The notes below the pieces were generated by a model. The model did no database searches and was not told the DNA's origin. It was given only the letters and a program-made list of their open reading frames with translations. This document shows positions 35,299 through 44,523 of a stretch of 64,000 bases of DNA, one piece after another. Numbering within the stretch: the first letter of the stretch is position 1; every line of letters starts with the position of its first letter. Source of the DNA: Allobosea sp. (GTDB lineage Bacteria; Pseudomonadota; Alphaproteobacteria; Rhizobiales; Beijerinckiaceae); NCBI RefSeq assembly GCF_017308075.1, contig NZ_JAFKFX010000023.1, positions 434,001 to 498,000 on the forward strand. Direction: 5' to 3'. Position numbers and translations under genes: made by a program.

Positions 35299-35336
35299 GT
35301 CATCTCGGCGTTCCGCTGCGCTCCAGCCGGAATCAC
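35299..35336. repeat. Degenerate single arm of a GTCAT-type palindromic repeat
   Basis: Begins GTCATCTCGG and ends CCGGAATCAC, with GCGTTCCGCTGCGCTCCAGC between. It resembles one hairpin arm of the family-1 element but carries substitutions. Confidence 0.4.
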
Positions 35337-35362
35337 GGGGGTAGGGCGGGAGCGCTGTCCGC

Positions 35363-38300
35363 TCACTCCGCCGCGAGGCGCGTCGCCCGCCATTGCGCGA
35401 GCAGCGCGCGCAGGGCGCCGGGTTTCAGCGGCTTGTTGAGGACGTGCACGTCGAGCGCGGCGGCGGCTTCGCGCATCTCCGGCGAGCGATCGGCCGTCAG
35501 CAGGATTGCCGGCAGGCCGGCACCAGCGCGCTTGCGCAGGCTGGCGATCGAGGCGAGGCCGTCGCCCTCGTCGAGATGGTAATCGGCGATGACCACGTCA
35601 GGACTCAGGCCGGCATCCATCAGCGACAGGGCCTCGTCGAGGCCGCTCGCGGTGGCGACGGTGCAGCCCCAGCCGCCGAGCAGCAGCCGCATGCCGTCGA
35701 GGATCGAGGGCTCGTTGTCGATCGCCAGGATCTTCAGTCCCGAGAGCTGTCCCCCGGAAGGCAGGCGCCGGGGAGCGGAGGCCGTGGCCGCGGGCATCTG
35801 CGCCGCCGTCGGCACCAGCAGCGAGAAGCGGGTGCCGCGGCCCGGCGTCGAGGACAGGGTCAGCGTGTGGCCGAGCGTGCGCGCGATGCGCTCGACGATC
35901 GAGAGCCCGAGGCCGAGGCCGCGCGCCACCTTGGCGCCGGGGTCGAGGCGCAGGAACTCGCGGAAGACGATCTTCTGCTTGCTGGCATGGATGCCGAGGC
36001 CCGTGTCGAGCACCTGGATGGCGACCTGTTCGCCGCGGCGACGGCAGCCGACCAGAACCTTGCCGTTCGGCGTGTATTTGATCGCGTTCGAGACCAGGTT
36101 CTGCAGCAGGCGCCGCAGCAGCCGCCGGTCGGAGCGGATCGTCGCCGAAGTCGGCGAGAATACCAGCGTCAGGCTTTTCTCCTGCGCGCTCGGCTCGAAT
36201 TCGCGCTGCAGCTGCCGCATCAGCTCGTCGAGCCGGAAGGTCGAGATCTCCGGCTTGAGCGCCCCGCCATCGAGCCGCGAGATTTCGAGCAGCGCGGTCA
36301 GGATCTCCTCGACGGCGTCGAGCGAGGCGTCGATGTTCTCGGCGAGCTCGGGTCGGTTCGCCGCCCGGTCGCGCTCGACCAGAGCCGAGGCATAGAGCCG
36401 GGCGGCGTTCAAGGGCTGCAAAATATCGTGGCTGGCGGCTGCGAGGAAGCGGGTCTTCGAGGCGTTGGCGTCTTCCGCCTCGGCCTTGGCCCGCTGCAGC
36501 TCGGTGTTGACGCGCTGCAGTTCTTCGGTGCGCTCGGCGACGCGCCCCTCCAGCGTCTCGTTGGTGCGCTCCAGCTCCTCCTCCGCGACCACGGAATCGG
36601 TGATGTCGGTATAGGTCGTGACGAGGCCGCCATCCGGCAGCGGGTTGGAGCGGATCTCGATCACCTTCTTCGAGGGGTAGAGCTTCAGCCGGACCGGCTC
36701 GCGGTCGTTCACCAGGCTTTCCAGCCTGGCTGCCATCAGCTCGTCCTGCGCTCCCTCGCCATAGGCGCCGCGCGCCGCATTGTAGCGCACGACCTCGTCG
36801 ATCCCGGTGCCGAAGCGCACCAGCGAGGGCGGCAAGCCATAGAGCTGGATGAAGGCCTTGTTCCAGGCGAGCAGGCGCAGGTCGCGGTCGAGCACAGTGA
36901 TGCCTTGCCCGGCATGGTCGAGGCCGTTCTGAAGAATATCGCGATTGTATTGCAGCGCCGCCGAGGCGTCGTCGAGCAGCTTGAATGCGGCTTCGGTCGA
37001 GAGGTTGCGCCGGCGCAGCAGCAGCGAGAGCACGAGCCGCGAGGAGGCGGCGCCGATCGCCGAGGAGAGCAGATGCTCGCCGAAGCGCAGCATGTGGATG
37101 TCGGCCTCGCGCGCGCCGTTGAGTTCCTCGCCGCGCGATTGCGCGAAGCCCTCGAAGGCACGCTGCGTGCGCTCCAGCCCGAGATAGCGGCCGATGGTCG
37201 ATTGCAACTCGGCCGCGGTGACGCTGGAGCGCCAGAGCGAGAAGGACTGGGCCATGGTGGCGCGGTCGGAATCGATGAAGGCATTGGCCTGGAGCCGCTC
37301 CATCGCGCTCGCCGGACGCATGAGCGAGAAGCCGACATAGCAGGCGAAATTGACCGAAAGGCTCCACAGCACGCCATGCGGCAGGCTGGGCAGGGTGACG
37401 CCGAACAGCGCTTCCGGCCGTAGCAGGCCGATGCCGAGCGGGCCGTTCTGGACGATATCGCTCCAGAAGCCGCCGGGCTGGGCAATGCTCGGCATCAGCA
37501 GCGTGTAGAGCCAGGTCAGCAGTCCGGCACCCAGCCCGACCACGGCGCCCAGAGCGGTGCCGCGCCGCCAGATCAGGCCGCCGAAGAAGGCCGGCGCGAT
37601 CTGCGCCGTGGCGGCGAAGGAGAGCAGGCCGATCGAGACCAGAGCCGCTTCGCCGGATGCCCGATAATAGGCGTAGCCGAGCAGGATCACGGCGATGATC
37701 GCGCCGCGCCGGATATGGACGACCTGCGAGCCGAGATCGCCGCCGGTCGAGCCGTTCGCGCTCCTTCCGCGCGCCCAGGCCGCGGTGGCGCGATCTGGGT
37801 CCGGCGCGACGCCGCGCCCGCGCAGCAGCAGCGGCATGACGATGTGGTTCGAGATCATGATCGCGAGCGCGACCGAGACGACGATCACCATGGCGGTCGC
37901 GGCCGAAAGCCCGCCGATGAAGACGAGCAGGGCGACGAGGCTCGCCCGCTCCTGCAACGGCAGCAGGAGCACCGTCATGTCGCGATCGATGTTCGATCCG
38001 GTCAGCATCACCTCGCCCGCCGCTGCGAGCGGCAGGACGAAGAGATTGATCAGGATCAGATAGAGCGGGAACATCCAGGCCGCGCGGCGCACGTCCTGCA
38101 CGTCGCGGTTCTCGACGATCGCCATGTGGAACTGCCGCGCCAGCAAGAGCGCTGCGAAGGACGACAGCACAGTCAGCGTCAGGAAGGTCGGCCAGTTCGA
38201 GGTCCGCTGCCAGATCGGCGGCGCATCCACGGCCGCGCGGGTCGCTTGTGCCAAGAGGTCGGCGCCGCCGTCGAACAGCCCGTAGACCACGAACAGGCCG

Positions 38301-38935
38301 AGCGCGAGGAAGGCGATCAGCTTGATCAGGGATTCGACCGCGATCGCCAGGACGAGCCCGTCCTGGTGTTCGGTGGCGTCGATATGGCGAGTGCCGAAGG
38401 CGCAGGCGAAGCCGGCGAGGACGAGCGCGACGAGGAAGGCGAGGTCGCCCAGAACCGGGAGATCGGCGAGCGGCGCCGGGCCGCCGGTCGCGGCGAGGAA
38501 GACCGAGAGCGAGTTCGCCACCGCCTTCAGCTGCAGCGAGATATAGGGCAGCGCGCCGATCACCGCGACGAGGCAGACCATGGCGGCGACGCGCTCGCTC
38601 TTGCCGTAGCGCGCGCCGACGAAGTCGGCGATCGAGGTGATGTTCTGCGATTTCGCGATCGTCACGATGCGCGCGACGAAGCGGTGGCCGAGGCCGATGA
38701 CGAGGATCGGCCCGACATAGATGCCGAGGAAGTCGAAGCCGTTGCGATGCGCGAATCCGACCGAGCCGTAGAAGGTCCAGGAGGTGCAGTAGACCCCGAG
38801 CGCCAGCGCATAGATCGTCGTGCGCGCCCGCCCGCTCATCAGGCGCCGGCCCGAGGTGTCGGCGAGATGGGCGATCGCGAACAGCGCGCAGAGATAGGCG
38901 AGCGCCGTCAGCACGACAGACCAGGCCGGAATCAT
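35363..38935 (-). CDS. Hybrid sensor kinase with Na+/solute symporter (SSS) input domain and receiver
   Basis: A 1190-residue membrane sensor kinase. Residues 1-about 500 are a sodium:solute symporter-like domain of some thirteen helices. A helical region leads to a PAS domain (about 665-785, GQGITVLDRDLRLLAWN) and a coiled coil (about 795-830). The HisKA phospho-acceptor is in AAASHDILQPLNAARL, and the HATPase has NLVSNAIKYTPNGK, DTGLGI and GLGLGLSIV. A C-terminal receiver (about 1075-1190) has paired acidic residues in AIDNEPSI, the Asp in VIADYHLDEG and the Lys in LNKPLKPG. The layout resembles CbrA/NahK-like sensors, in which the transporter domain reports a nutrient. No cognate LuxR-type regulator is in the window. 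Confidence 0.94.
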   Translation of the reverse strand: MIPAWSVVLTALAYLCALFAIAHLADTSGRRLMSGRARTTIYALALGVYCTSWTFYGSVGFAHRNGFDFLGIYVGPILVIGLGHRFVARIVTIAKSQNITSIADFVGARYGKSERVAAMVCLVAVIGALPYISLQLKAVANSLSVFLAATGGPAPLADLPVLGDLAFLVALVLAGFACAFGTRHIDATEHQDGLVLAIAVESLIKLIAFLALGLFVVYGLFDGGADLLAQATRAAVDAPPIWQRTSNWPTFLTLTVLSSFAALLLARQFHMAIVENRDVQDVRRAAWMFPLYLILINLFVLPLAAAGEVMLTGSNIDRDMTVLLLPLQERASLVALLVFIGGLSAATAMVIVVSVALAIMISNHIVMPLLLRGRGVAPDPDRATAAWARGRSANGSTGGDLGSQVVHIRRGAIIAVILLGYAYYRASGEAALVSIGLLSFAATAQIAPAFFGGLIWRRGTALGAVVGLGAGLLTWLYTLLMPSIAQPGGFWSDIVQNGPLGIGLLRPEALFGVTLPSLPHGVLWSLSVNFACYVGFSLMRPASAMERLQANAFIDSDRATMAQSFSLWRSSVTAAELQSTIGRYLGLERTQRAFEGFAQSRGEELNGAREADIHMLRFGEHLLSSAIGAASSRLVLSLLLRRRNLSTEAAFKLLDDASAALQYNRDILQNGLDHAGQGITVLDRDLRLLAWNKAFIQLYGLPPSLVRFGTGIDEVVRYNAARGAYGEGAQDELMAARLESLVNDREPVRLKLYPSKKVIEIRSNPLPDGGLVTTYTDITDSVVAEEELERTNETLEGRVAERTEELQRVNTELQRAKAEAEDANASKTRFLAAASHDILQPLNAARLYASALVERDRAANRPELAENIDASLDAVEEILTALLEISRLDGGALKPEISTFRLDELMRQLQREFEPSAQEKSLTLVFSPTSATIRSDRRLLRRLLQNLVSNAIKYTPNGKVLVGCRRRGEQVAIQVLDTGLGIHASKQKIVFREFLRLDPGAKVARGLGLGLSIVERIARTLGHTLTLSSTPGRGTRFSLLVPTAAQMPAATASAPRRLPSGGQLSGLKILAIDNEPSILDGMRLLLGGWGCTVATASGLDEALSLMDAGLSPDVVIADYHLDEGDGLASIASLRKRAGAGLPAILLTADRSPEMREAAAALDVHVLNKPLKPGALRALLAQWRATRLAAE

Positions 38936-39259
38936 CGGGCTCCCTCGCAGCCACTGTTCTTGAAGTCAGCCTACCGCCGCGGGACGCCGACCGCCATCAG
39001 CCATTAGACCGGCGTGGGCGGTTCGTCAGCGTTTGCCAGGCCGCTTATGGTCCGCATGGGCCTTTCGCAGTGTTCTTCGTCGCCTGATCTTCGCAAACTG
39101 GCCAATCGAGGCCTGGAAGCTGCTTTTCTCATGAGGAAGGCCGAGGAAAACGGCCGGAAGACTGTTTCCTCGGCCGGCGCGGCTGGTTTAGCGTGCTGGC
39201 GGGGGCGGCATTGCGCAGCGCGGTGCCGAAAACTGGCCAAGCATTCGGAAAGGCGCTCC
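38936..39259. other. Intergenic region before mscL with a hairpin and a short direct repeat
   Basis: No gene is recognised. GGCCGAGGAAA (39139-39149) is inverted as TTTCCTCGGCC (39165-39175). The 11-mer AAACTGGCCAA occurs twice in direct orientation (39095-39105 and 39230-39240), flanking the hairpin. The mscL promoter must lie here. Confidence 0.5.
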
Positions 39260-39679
39260 ATGTTAAATGAATTCAAGGAATTCGCGCTGAAGGGCAATGT
39301 CGTCGATCTCGCCATCGGCGTGATCATCGGCGCGGCCTTCGGCAGGATCGTCGAATCGCTCGTCGGCGACATCATCATGCCGTTGATCGGCGCGATCGGC
39401 AGCGTCGACTTCTCCAACTACTTCTTCGGGCTGAACAGCGGCGTCACGTCGCCGGTCCTCGCCGATGCCAAGAAGCAGGGCGCCGTCCTCGCTTATGGCA
39501 ATTTCCTCACCGTCGCGGTCAACTTCGTGATCATCGCCTTCGTGCTGTTTCTCGTCGTCAAGGGCATCAACACGCTCCGGCGCAAGCAGGCGGCCAAGCC
39601 GGCCGAGCCGGTGGCTCCGCCGCAGGACATCGCCCTGCTCAGCGAGATCCGCGATCTGCTGAAGCAGAAGCAGGCCTGA
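39260..39679 (+). CDS. mscL: Large-conductance mechanosensitive channel MscL
   Basis: A 139-residue inner-membrane channel that opens at high membrane tension during hypo-osmotic shock. The amphipathic N-terminal helix and TM1 ([33 protein letters not shown]) are textbook MscL. A short periplasmic loop, TM2 (about residues 75-100) and the C-terminal helical bundle ([14 protein letters not shown]) complete the protein. The ATG at 39260 is the only credible start. Confidence 0.96.
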   Translation: MLNEFKEFALKGNVVDLAIGVIIGAAFGRIVESLVGDIIMPLIGAIGSVDFSNYFFGLNSGVTSPVLADAKKQGAVLAYGNFLTVAVNFVIIAFVLFLVVKGINTLRRKQAAKPAEPVAPPQDIALLSEIRDLLKQKQA

Positions 39680-39684
39680 CTGCC

Positions 39685-39723
39685 TTCGCGGGGCGAGCCG
39701 GGTCTTCGGACGCGCCCCGCGAA
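39685..39723. terminator. Hairpin after mscL, possible terminator
   Basis: TTCGCGGGGCG pairs with CGCCCCGCGAA, a strong 11-bp stem starting 5 bp after the mscL stop. There is no T-run, so intrinsic termination is uncertain. Confidence 0.4.
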
Positions 39724-39820
39724 CCATCACTGCGAGCGATCGGGTCGATCTCGCGATTTCATGCCGCCGCGCCCGGCGATGGGCTAGATTGGCCGGCATG
39801 TCTCCCGCGAAGGATCGACC

Positions 39821-41011
39821 ATGAACATGCATGCCCCGGCCGGCACCAGCCTGATCGCCGACCTGCGACCCGAGGCCCGCAGCGCGCCCGAAAGCGGGAT
39901 CGTCGAGGTCGTTAACCACGGCCGGCTGAAGCCCGGCCTGATCCCGCTCTGGGTCGGCGAGGGCGATCTGCCGACGCCGGAATTCATCATCCGCGCCGCC
40001 AACAAATCGCTGGCCGATGGCGAGACCTTCTACACCTGGCAGCGCGGTATCCCCGAACTGCGCGAGGCTCTGGCCCGCTACCATGCCGCGCTCTATGGCC
40101 GGCCCTTCTCGGCCGATAGTTTCTTCGTCACCGGCTCGGGCATGCAGTCGGTCCAGATCGCGGTGCGGATGATCGCCGGGGCCGGCGACGAGATCGTCAT
40201 CCCGACCCCGGCCTGGCCCAATGTCGCCGCCGCCCTCGGCGTCGCGGGAGCCGCGACCGTCTCCGTGGCGATGGATTTCCACCAGGGACGCTTCACCCTC
40301 GATCTCGCCAAGCTCGAAGCGGCGATCACGCCGCGCACGCGTGCCCTCGTCATCAATTCTCCGGCGAACCCGACCGGCTGGACCGCGACCCGCGACGAGC
40401 TCGCCGCGATCCTGGCGCTTGCCCGCAGGCACGGCATCTGGATCATCGCCGACGAGATCTATGCGCGCTTCGTCTATGACGGCTCGGCCCGCGCCGCCTC
40501 CTTCCATGACGTGATGGAGCAGGAGGACCGGATTCTCTTCGTCCAGACCTTCTCGAAGAACTGGGCGATGACCGGCTGGCGCATCGGCTGGATCGAGGCC
40601 CCGCCGGCCCTGGGCCAGATCATCGAGAACCTGATCCAGTACTCGACCTCGGGCTCGCCGGTCTTCGTCCAGCGCGCGGCCGTCGCGGCGCTCGACGAGG
40701 GCGAACCCTTTGTCGCCGAGCAGATCGCCCGGGCACGGGAAGGCCGCCGTATCATCGCCGAGGGCTTGAAGGCGACCAATCGCGTTTCGCTGCAGGCGCC
40801 CGACGGCGCCTTCTACCAGTTCTTCGCCGTCGACGGCCGCACAGATTCGCGGGCGCTGGCGATCGAACTGGTCGACAAGGCCAATGTCGGGCTGGCGCCC
40901 GGCGCCGCCTTCGGAGCGGGCGGTGAGACCGGCTTGCGCCTATGCTTCGCCCGCAAGGCCTCTGACCTGACCGAGGCCGTGGCGCGGCTGCAGCAGGCGC
41001 TCGCCGGGTGA
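39821..41011 (+). CDS. PLP-dependent class I/II aminotransferase
   Basis: A 396-residue fold-type I aminotransferase. Visible landmarks are SPANPTGW near residue 182 (Asn/Pro/Gly loop), IADEIYARFVYDG (Asp binding the PLP pyridine N, and Tyr), SKNWAMTGWRIGW near 244 with the PLP Lys, and the C-terminal GLRLCFARK Arg for the substrate carboxylate. These match aspartate-type aminotransferases. The substrate cannot be set. The gene stands alone between mscL and the AbrB-type gene. Confidence 0.93.
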   Translation: MNMHAPAGTSLIADLRPEARSAPESGIVEVVNHGRLKPGLIPLWVGEGDLPTPEFIIRAANKSLADGETFYTWQRGIPELREALARYHAALYGRPFSADSFFVTGSGMQSVQIAVRMIAGAGDEIVIPTPAWPNVAAALGVAGAATVSVAMDFHQGRFTLDLAKLEAAITPRTRALVINSPANPTGWTATRDELAAILALARRHGIWIIADEIYARFVYDGSARAASFHDVMEQEDRILFVQTFSKNWAMTGWRIGWIEAPPALGQIIENLIQYSTSGSPVFVQRAAVAALDEGEPFVAEQIARAREGRRIIAEGLKATNRVSLQAPDGAFYQFFAVDGRTDSRALAIELVDKANVGLAPGAAFGAGGETGLRLCFARKASDLTEAVARLQQALAG

Positions 41012-41110
41012 TGCGCCGCGCATGGCCGCTGCGCCCCCAGGGTGTTTGACCGGGGCGGCCCGGCGCTTCATTGATGCCGCCATGCGCGCTTTCGGCGCAT
41101 GGCCTGAGCG

Positions 41111-42190
41111 ATGTTCCCACCGACTCTGATTCCCTACCGCTTCCGAGTTCTTTCGCGCGAAGCCGCGCTGGTCGCCTGGGCCGCGATCGGCGGCGCCCTG
41201 TTCGCCCTGCTCGAGATTCCGGCCGCCTGGCTGTCTGGCTCGATGCTTCTGGTCTCGGTGATCGGGGTCGCACGCCCCCTGCCGGACCTGCGCAAACCCT
41301 GGTTCGACTCGACCATGGTGATGTCGGGTGCGCTGATCGGTTCTGCCGCCACGCCCGAAGCGCTGGCGGCGACGGCACGCTATCCCGGCTCGCTCTTCAT
41401 CCTCGTCGTCGGGCTCGTGGCGATCATGCTGACGACCGGCGCCTATCTGCGCTTCGTCGCGCGCTGGTCCTGGATCGATTCGCTGCTGGCTGCGGCGCCG
41501 GGCGCGCTCTCGACGGTGATCGCGGTGGCCGAGTCGAAAGGCGCCAATCTCGGCCGCATCGCGGCGATCCAGCTCTTCCGCATCCTGGTCCTGATCGCCG
41601 TGCTGCCCAGCATCATGAAGCTGACCGGAGCCGGGGATGCCGGGGCGGGGGGCGCGCCGCCGGTGGCGCAGATCATCGGCCTCGGCGACATGGTGCTGCT
41701 CCTGGGCTGCGCGCTGGCGACCGGCATCGTCTTCGAGCGCTTGCGCGTCACGGCGCCCTATATCCTCGGCGCAACGCTGGCGAGCACCGTGCTGTATGGA
41801 TCGGGCACGGTGCATGGCACCTTTCCGCCGGAGATCGCTATGGCGGTGATGGTCATGCTCGGCGCGGCGATGGGAGGACGCGTCTCCAAGCTGCAGCGCA
41901 ACGAGATCGCCGCGCTGTTCCCGCTCGCCATCGGCGGCTTTCTGGTCTCGATGCTCGTCGCCTTCGCCTTCGCCTGGCCGGCCGCCTGGCTCGCCGGCGT
42001 GCCCTATGCCAGCGCCATGGCCGCCTTCGCGCCCGGCGGACTCGAGGCGATGGCGATGCTCGCCTTCGCCATGGGGCTCGATCCGCTCTATGTCGGGGCG
42101 CACCATCTGGTGCGTTTCATGCTGGTCGGTCTCTCCATGCCTTTCGTGATCGGCTGGCTGAAGCCGGAGAAGCCGCCGCCGGAGAGCTGA
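41111..42190 (+). CDS. AbrB-family membrane protein (putative ammonia monooxygenase-type)
   Basis: A 359-residue polytopic protein made of two homologous halves (AbrB_dup: first half IGGALFALLEIPAAWLSGSMLLV, second half IGGFLVSMLVAFAFAWPAAWLAG with the repeated PAAWL-G motif). Roughly ten transmembrane helices are predicted. Databases often name such proteins ammonia monooxygenase or AbrB family transcriptional regulator. Both names are misleading: no copper ligands or DNA-binding domain are visible. The function is unknown, perhaps a transporter. Confidence 0.88.
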   Translation: MFPPTLIPYRFRVLSREAALVAWAAIGGALFALLEIPAAWLSGSMLLVSVIGVARPLPDLRKPWFDSTMVMSGALIGSAATPEALAATARYPGSLFILVVGLVAIMLTTGAYLRFVARWSWIDSLLAAAPGALSTVIAVAESKGANLGRIAAIQLFRILVLIAVLPSIMKLTGAGDAGAGGAPPVAQIIGLGDMVLLLGCALATGIVFERLRVTAPYILGATLASTVLYGSGTVHGTFPPEIAMAVMVMLGAAMGGRVSKLQRNEIAALFPLAIGGFLVSMLVAFAFAWPAAWLAGVPYASAMAAFAPGGLEAMAMLAFAMGLDPLYVGAHHLVRFMLVGLSMPFVIGWLKPEKPPPES

Positions 42191-42229
42191 GCGTCAGCCG
42201 CGCCCCGTTGGTGGCAGAGTTTCCACAGC

Positions 42230-42330
42230 CCTCATCCAGAGGAGCCGCAAGGCGGCGTCTCGAAGGATGCTCCAGAAGCCTCCGGAAGCCGCTGAATCAT
42301 GCTTCGAGACGCCGGCTCCTCAGGATGAGG
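42230..42330. repeat. Rhizobiales-type inverted repeat (CCTCATCC...GGATGAGG)
   Basis: A 101-bp palindromic element. The left arm is CCTCATCCAGAGGAGCC plus GGCGTCTCGAAG; the right arm is CTTCGAGACGCC plus GGCTCCTCAGGATGAGG. It is the only copy in this window. It lies between convergent genes and may act as a terminator. Confidence 0.8.
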
Positions 42331-42349
42331 CCGCGGGAGGCTGCCGGTT

Positions 42350-43276
42350 TTACGCGGCGCCGTTGGTGTGGGTCATCAGCGCGTAGAGCGAGGTCGTACC
42401 GCAGATGAACAGCCGGTTCCGCTTCGGTCCGCCGAAGCAGAGGTTGGCGACGATTTCCGGCACCAGAACCTTGCCGATCAGCGTGCCGTCGGGGTGGTAG
42501 ACGTGGACCCCGTCGGCGGCGCTGGTCCAGAGCCGTCCGCTTGCGTCGAAGCGGAAGCCGTCGAACAGCCCGGCCGTGCTTTCGGCGAAGACGGAGGAGG
42601 CGCCGAGGGTCGTGCCGTCGCCGGTGACCGCGAATTTGCGGATATGGCGCGGGCCGTTCTGCGGGTCGTGGCTGGCGCCGGTATCGGAAATGTAGAGCTC
42701 GCTTTCGTCGGGCGAGAAGGCGAGCCCGTTCGGCTTGACGAAATCGTCGGCGACGACGGTCAGCGCGCCCGAATGCGGGTCGATGCGGTAGACATGGCAA
42801 CGGCCGATCTCGCTCTCGGCCTTGTCGCCCTCATAATCGCTGAGGATGCCGTAATCGGGATCTGTGAACCAGATCGAGCCGTCCGACTTGACCACGACGT
42901 CGTTCGGCGAGTTCAGCCGCTTGCCCTGATGATGGCTGGCGAGCACGGTGATCGAGCCGTCATGCTCGGTGCGCGTCACCTGGCGTCCGCCATGCTCGCA
43001 GGTGACGAGCCGTCCCTGGCGGTCGACCGTGTTGCCGTTCGAATTGCGCGCCGGCTGTCGGAAGATACCGACATGACCCGAGAGCGCGTCGTAGCGCATC
43101 ATCCTGTCGTTCGGGATGTCGGACCAGACCACCGTGTTATGCGCCGGGAACCAGGCCGGCCCCTCCGTCCAGCGCGCGCCGGTCCAGAGTCGCTCCATCC
43201 GGGCCGAGGCGGGCACGATCCGGTTGAAGCGCAGATCGTAGACCTCGAGGCTGAAGCCTTCGATGAAGCCGAACAT
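42350..43276 (-). CDS. SMP-30/gluconolactonase/LRE-family protein
   Basis: A 308-residue six-bladed beta-propeller lactonase-like protein. The calcium-site residues are in ARWTEGPAWFPA (Glu), NSPNDVVVKSDG (Asn/Asp) and FSPDESELYISDTG (Asp), all standard for the SMP-30 fold. It hydrolyses a sugar lactone or similar ester; the substrate is unknown. The ATG at 43274-43276 (MFGFIEGFSLEVYD) matches the start of many family members; a longer frame upstream is not used. No signal peptide is visible. Confidence 0.92.
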   Translation of the reverse strand: MFGFIEGFSLEVYDLRFNRIVPASARMERLWTGARWTEGPAWFPAHNTVVWSDIPNDRMMRYDALSGHVGIFRQPARNSNGNTVDRQGRLVTCEHGGRQVTRTEHDGSITVLASHHQGKRLNSPNDVVVKSDGSIWFTDPDYGILSDYEGDKAESEIGRCHVYRIDPHSGALTVVADDFVKPNGLAFSPDESELYISDTGASHDPQNGPRHIRKFAVTGDGTTLGASSVFAESTAGLFDGFRFDASGRLWTSAADGVHVYHPDGTLIGKVLVPEIVANLCFGGPKRNRLFICGTTSLYALMTHTNGAA

Positions 43277-43341
43277 GTCTTGTCTCCGGTGGTCCTGATG
43301 GATCGACTTGATCAACCCGCCTTGCGGGATGTGTTTTCTCG

Positions 43342-44424
43342 TCAGCGACGCCTGCTACAGGCTGCGAGAAATTTCGGGATTGCAATGTTGGCGCCGCGGA
43401 TGTCGACGGGCTGGCTGCCGCCGGGCGTCCTGATGACGAAACGGCTTTGGCGCGCGATCTCCGACAATACGTCCCGCAGCGGCTCCAGTTCGATGGTCGC
43501 CTCGATTTGCATCGCTGCGTCCATTTCGGAGTAGATCGCCTTGCCGGTGATCGCGACCATGTCCTCGCCGGCGGTGATCCTGAAGGTCTGCCGCGAGCCG
43601 CGTCGATACTTGCCTTGCGGGTCATCGGCCAGCACTGTCGTGCGGCCGGAGCCCTGTACGCAGTCGAGCATCAGCGTCGCGAAATGATTGCCGTCGGCGA
43701 TGCCGAGCTTGGCCTTGCGGCCATAGGTCGAGAAATCCCACAGGGCTTCGTCCTCGCCAGCCTGCTTCGTTTGGGCTTGCTGTTGCGGAGCCGGCTGCGG
43801 TGTCGGTACCGGTCGTTGTGGGGTTGGTCGTGGCGGGGTGGCGGAGGCCGATTCCTCGACGCGGGGCCCATCCGGCGCCCGCAGCACGCTGTCGTCGCCG
43901 TCATCGCTCTTCACGCCGCCGTCGCCGCCCGCTGCCTCCGCGGACCGAGGTTCCGGCGAGGGCGCCGGCGCGGCGGCAGGCGCTGCGCTGCGCGGCGGCA
44001 TGTCGTCAAGCAGCGTCGCCGACGTCAGCTTGACGATCCTGCCCGCCGCCCCGCATGCTACCGAGGTGATCTTGAGCCGTGCGCCCTTGCGGAAAAGATC
44101 GTCGAATGCGGCCTGAAGGCGGCGATAGGCGGCGCGGTCCTTGATGTCGTAGGCCGCCGGCAGATTGATGTAGCCGTCGTCATAGGGCGGTTCGTTGAAG
44201 GTGAAGCCCTGCAACTCGCCTTTCTCCACGACGCGATCGACGACCCGGCCGATGGAGGTTCCCCGAACGCAGCCGGATGAGCCCGGCAGGCCGACGATCG
44301 CGACGGTTCGCCCGGTCTGGTCCCTGTCGATCCTGATCTGGGCGGCCGCCGGTGTTGTCGTTGCTGCGAGCAGTAGAGATCCCAGTGCGGCGGCAGCGAG
44401 GCGCTGGCAAGCAAGATCAGTCAT
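43342..44424 (-). CDS. Secreted proline-rich hypothetical protein
   Basis: A 360-residue protein with a signal peptide (LAAAALGSLLLAATTTPAAAQ, cleavage after AAA/Q near residue 28). The first folded part (about 30-150) has two Cys (SGCVRG and SVACGA) that may form a disulfide. A Pro/Ala/Gln-rich disordered linker runs from about 165 to 235. The C-terminal domain (about 240-355) has DEALWDFSTYGRKAKLGIADGNHFATLML and two further Cys. No enzyme motif is seen. It is probably periplasmic or extracellular. It is a single gene between the SMP-30 gene and the LysR gene. Confidence 0.85.
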   Translation of the reverse strand: MTDLACQRLAAAALGSLLLAATTTPAAAQIRIDRDQTGRTVAIVGLPGSSGCVRGTSIGRVVDRVVEKGELQGFTFNEPPYDDGYINLPAAYDIKDRAAYRRLQAAFDDLFRKGARLKITSVACGAAGRIVKLTSATLLDDMPPRSAAPAAAPAPSPEPRSAEAAGGDGGVKSDDGDDSVLRAPDGPRVEESASATPPRPTPQRPVPTPQPAPQQQAQTKQAGEDEALWDFSTYGRKAKLGIADGNHFATLMLDCVQGSGRTTVLADDPQGKYRRGSRQTFRITAGEDMVAITGKAIYSEMDAAMQIEATIELEPLRDVLSEIARQSRFVIRTPGGSQPVDIRGANIAIPKFLAACSRRR

Positions 44425-44523
44425 CGACAGAAGTCCGACGCAGTAGGAGGAGTGTAGCGGCGGGTCTGCCGCCGATCTTCGCGGCGATCATGCAGGGCGG
44501 TCGCGGTTCGGCGCAAGCGGCTT

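Noticed and set aside
35598-38954. 1118-codon frame in another frame of the sensor kinase gene, same strand
   Set aside because: It shares the region of the kinase gene but consists of Arg/Ala/Pro-rich shadow sequence without helices or motifs.
41111-42190. Ammonia monooxygenase or AbrB transcription factor
   Set aside because: These are inherited database names. The protein is a duplicated membrane protein without copper ligands or a DNA-binding fold.
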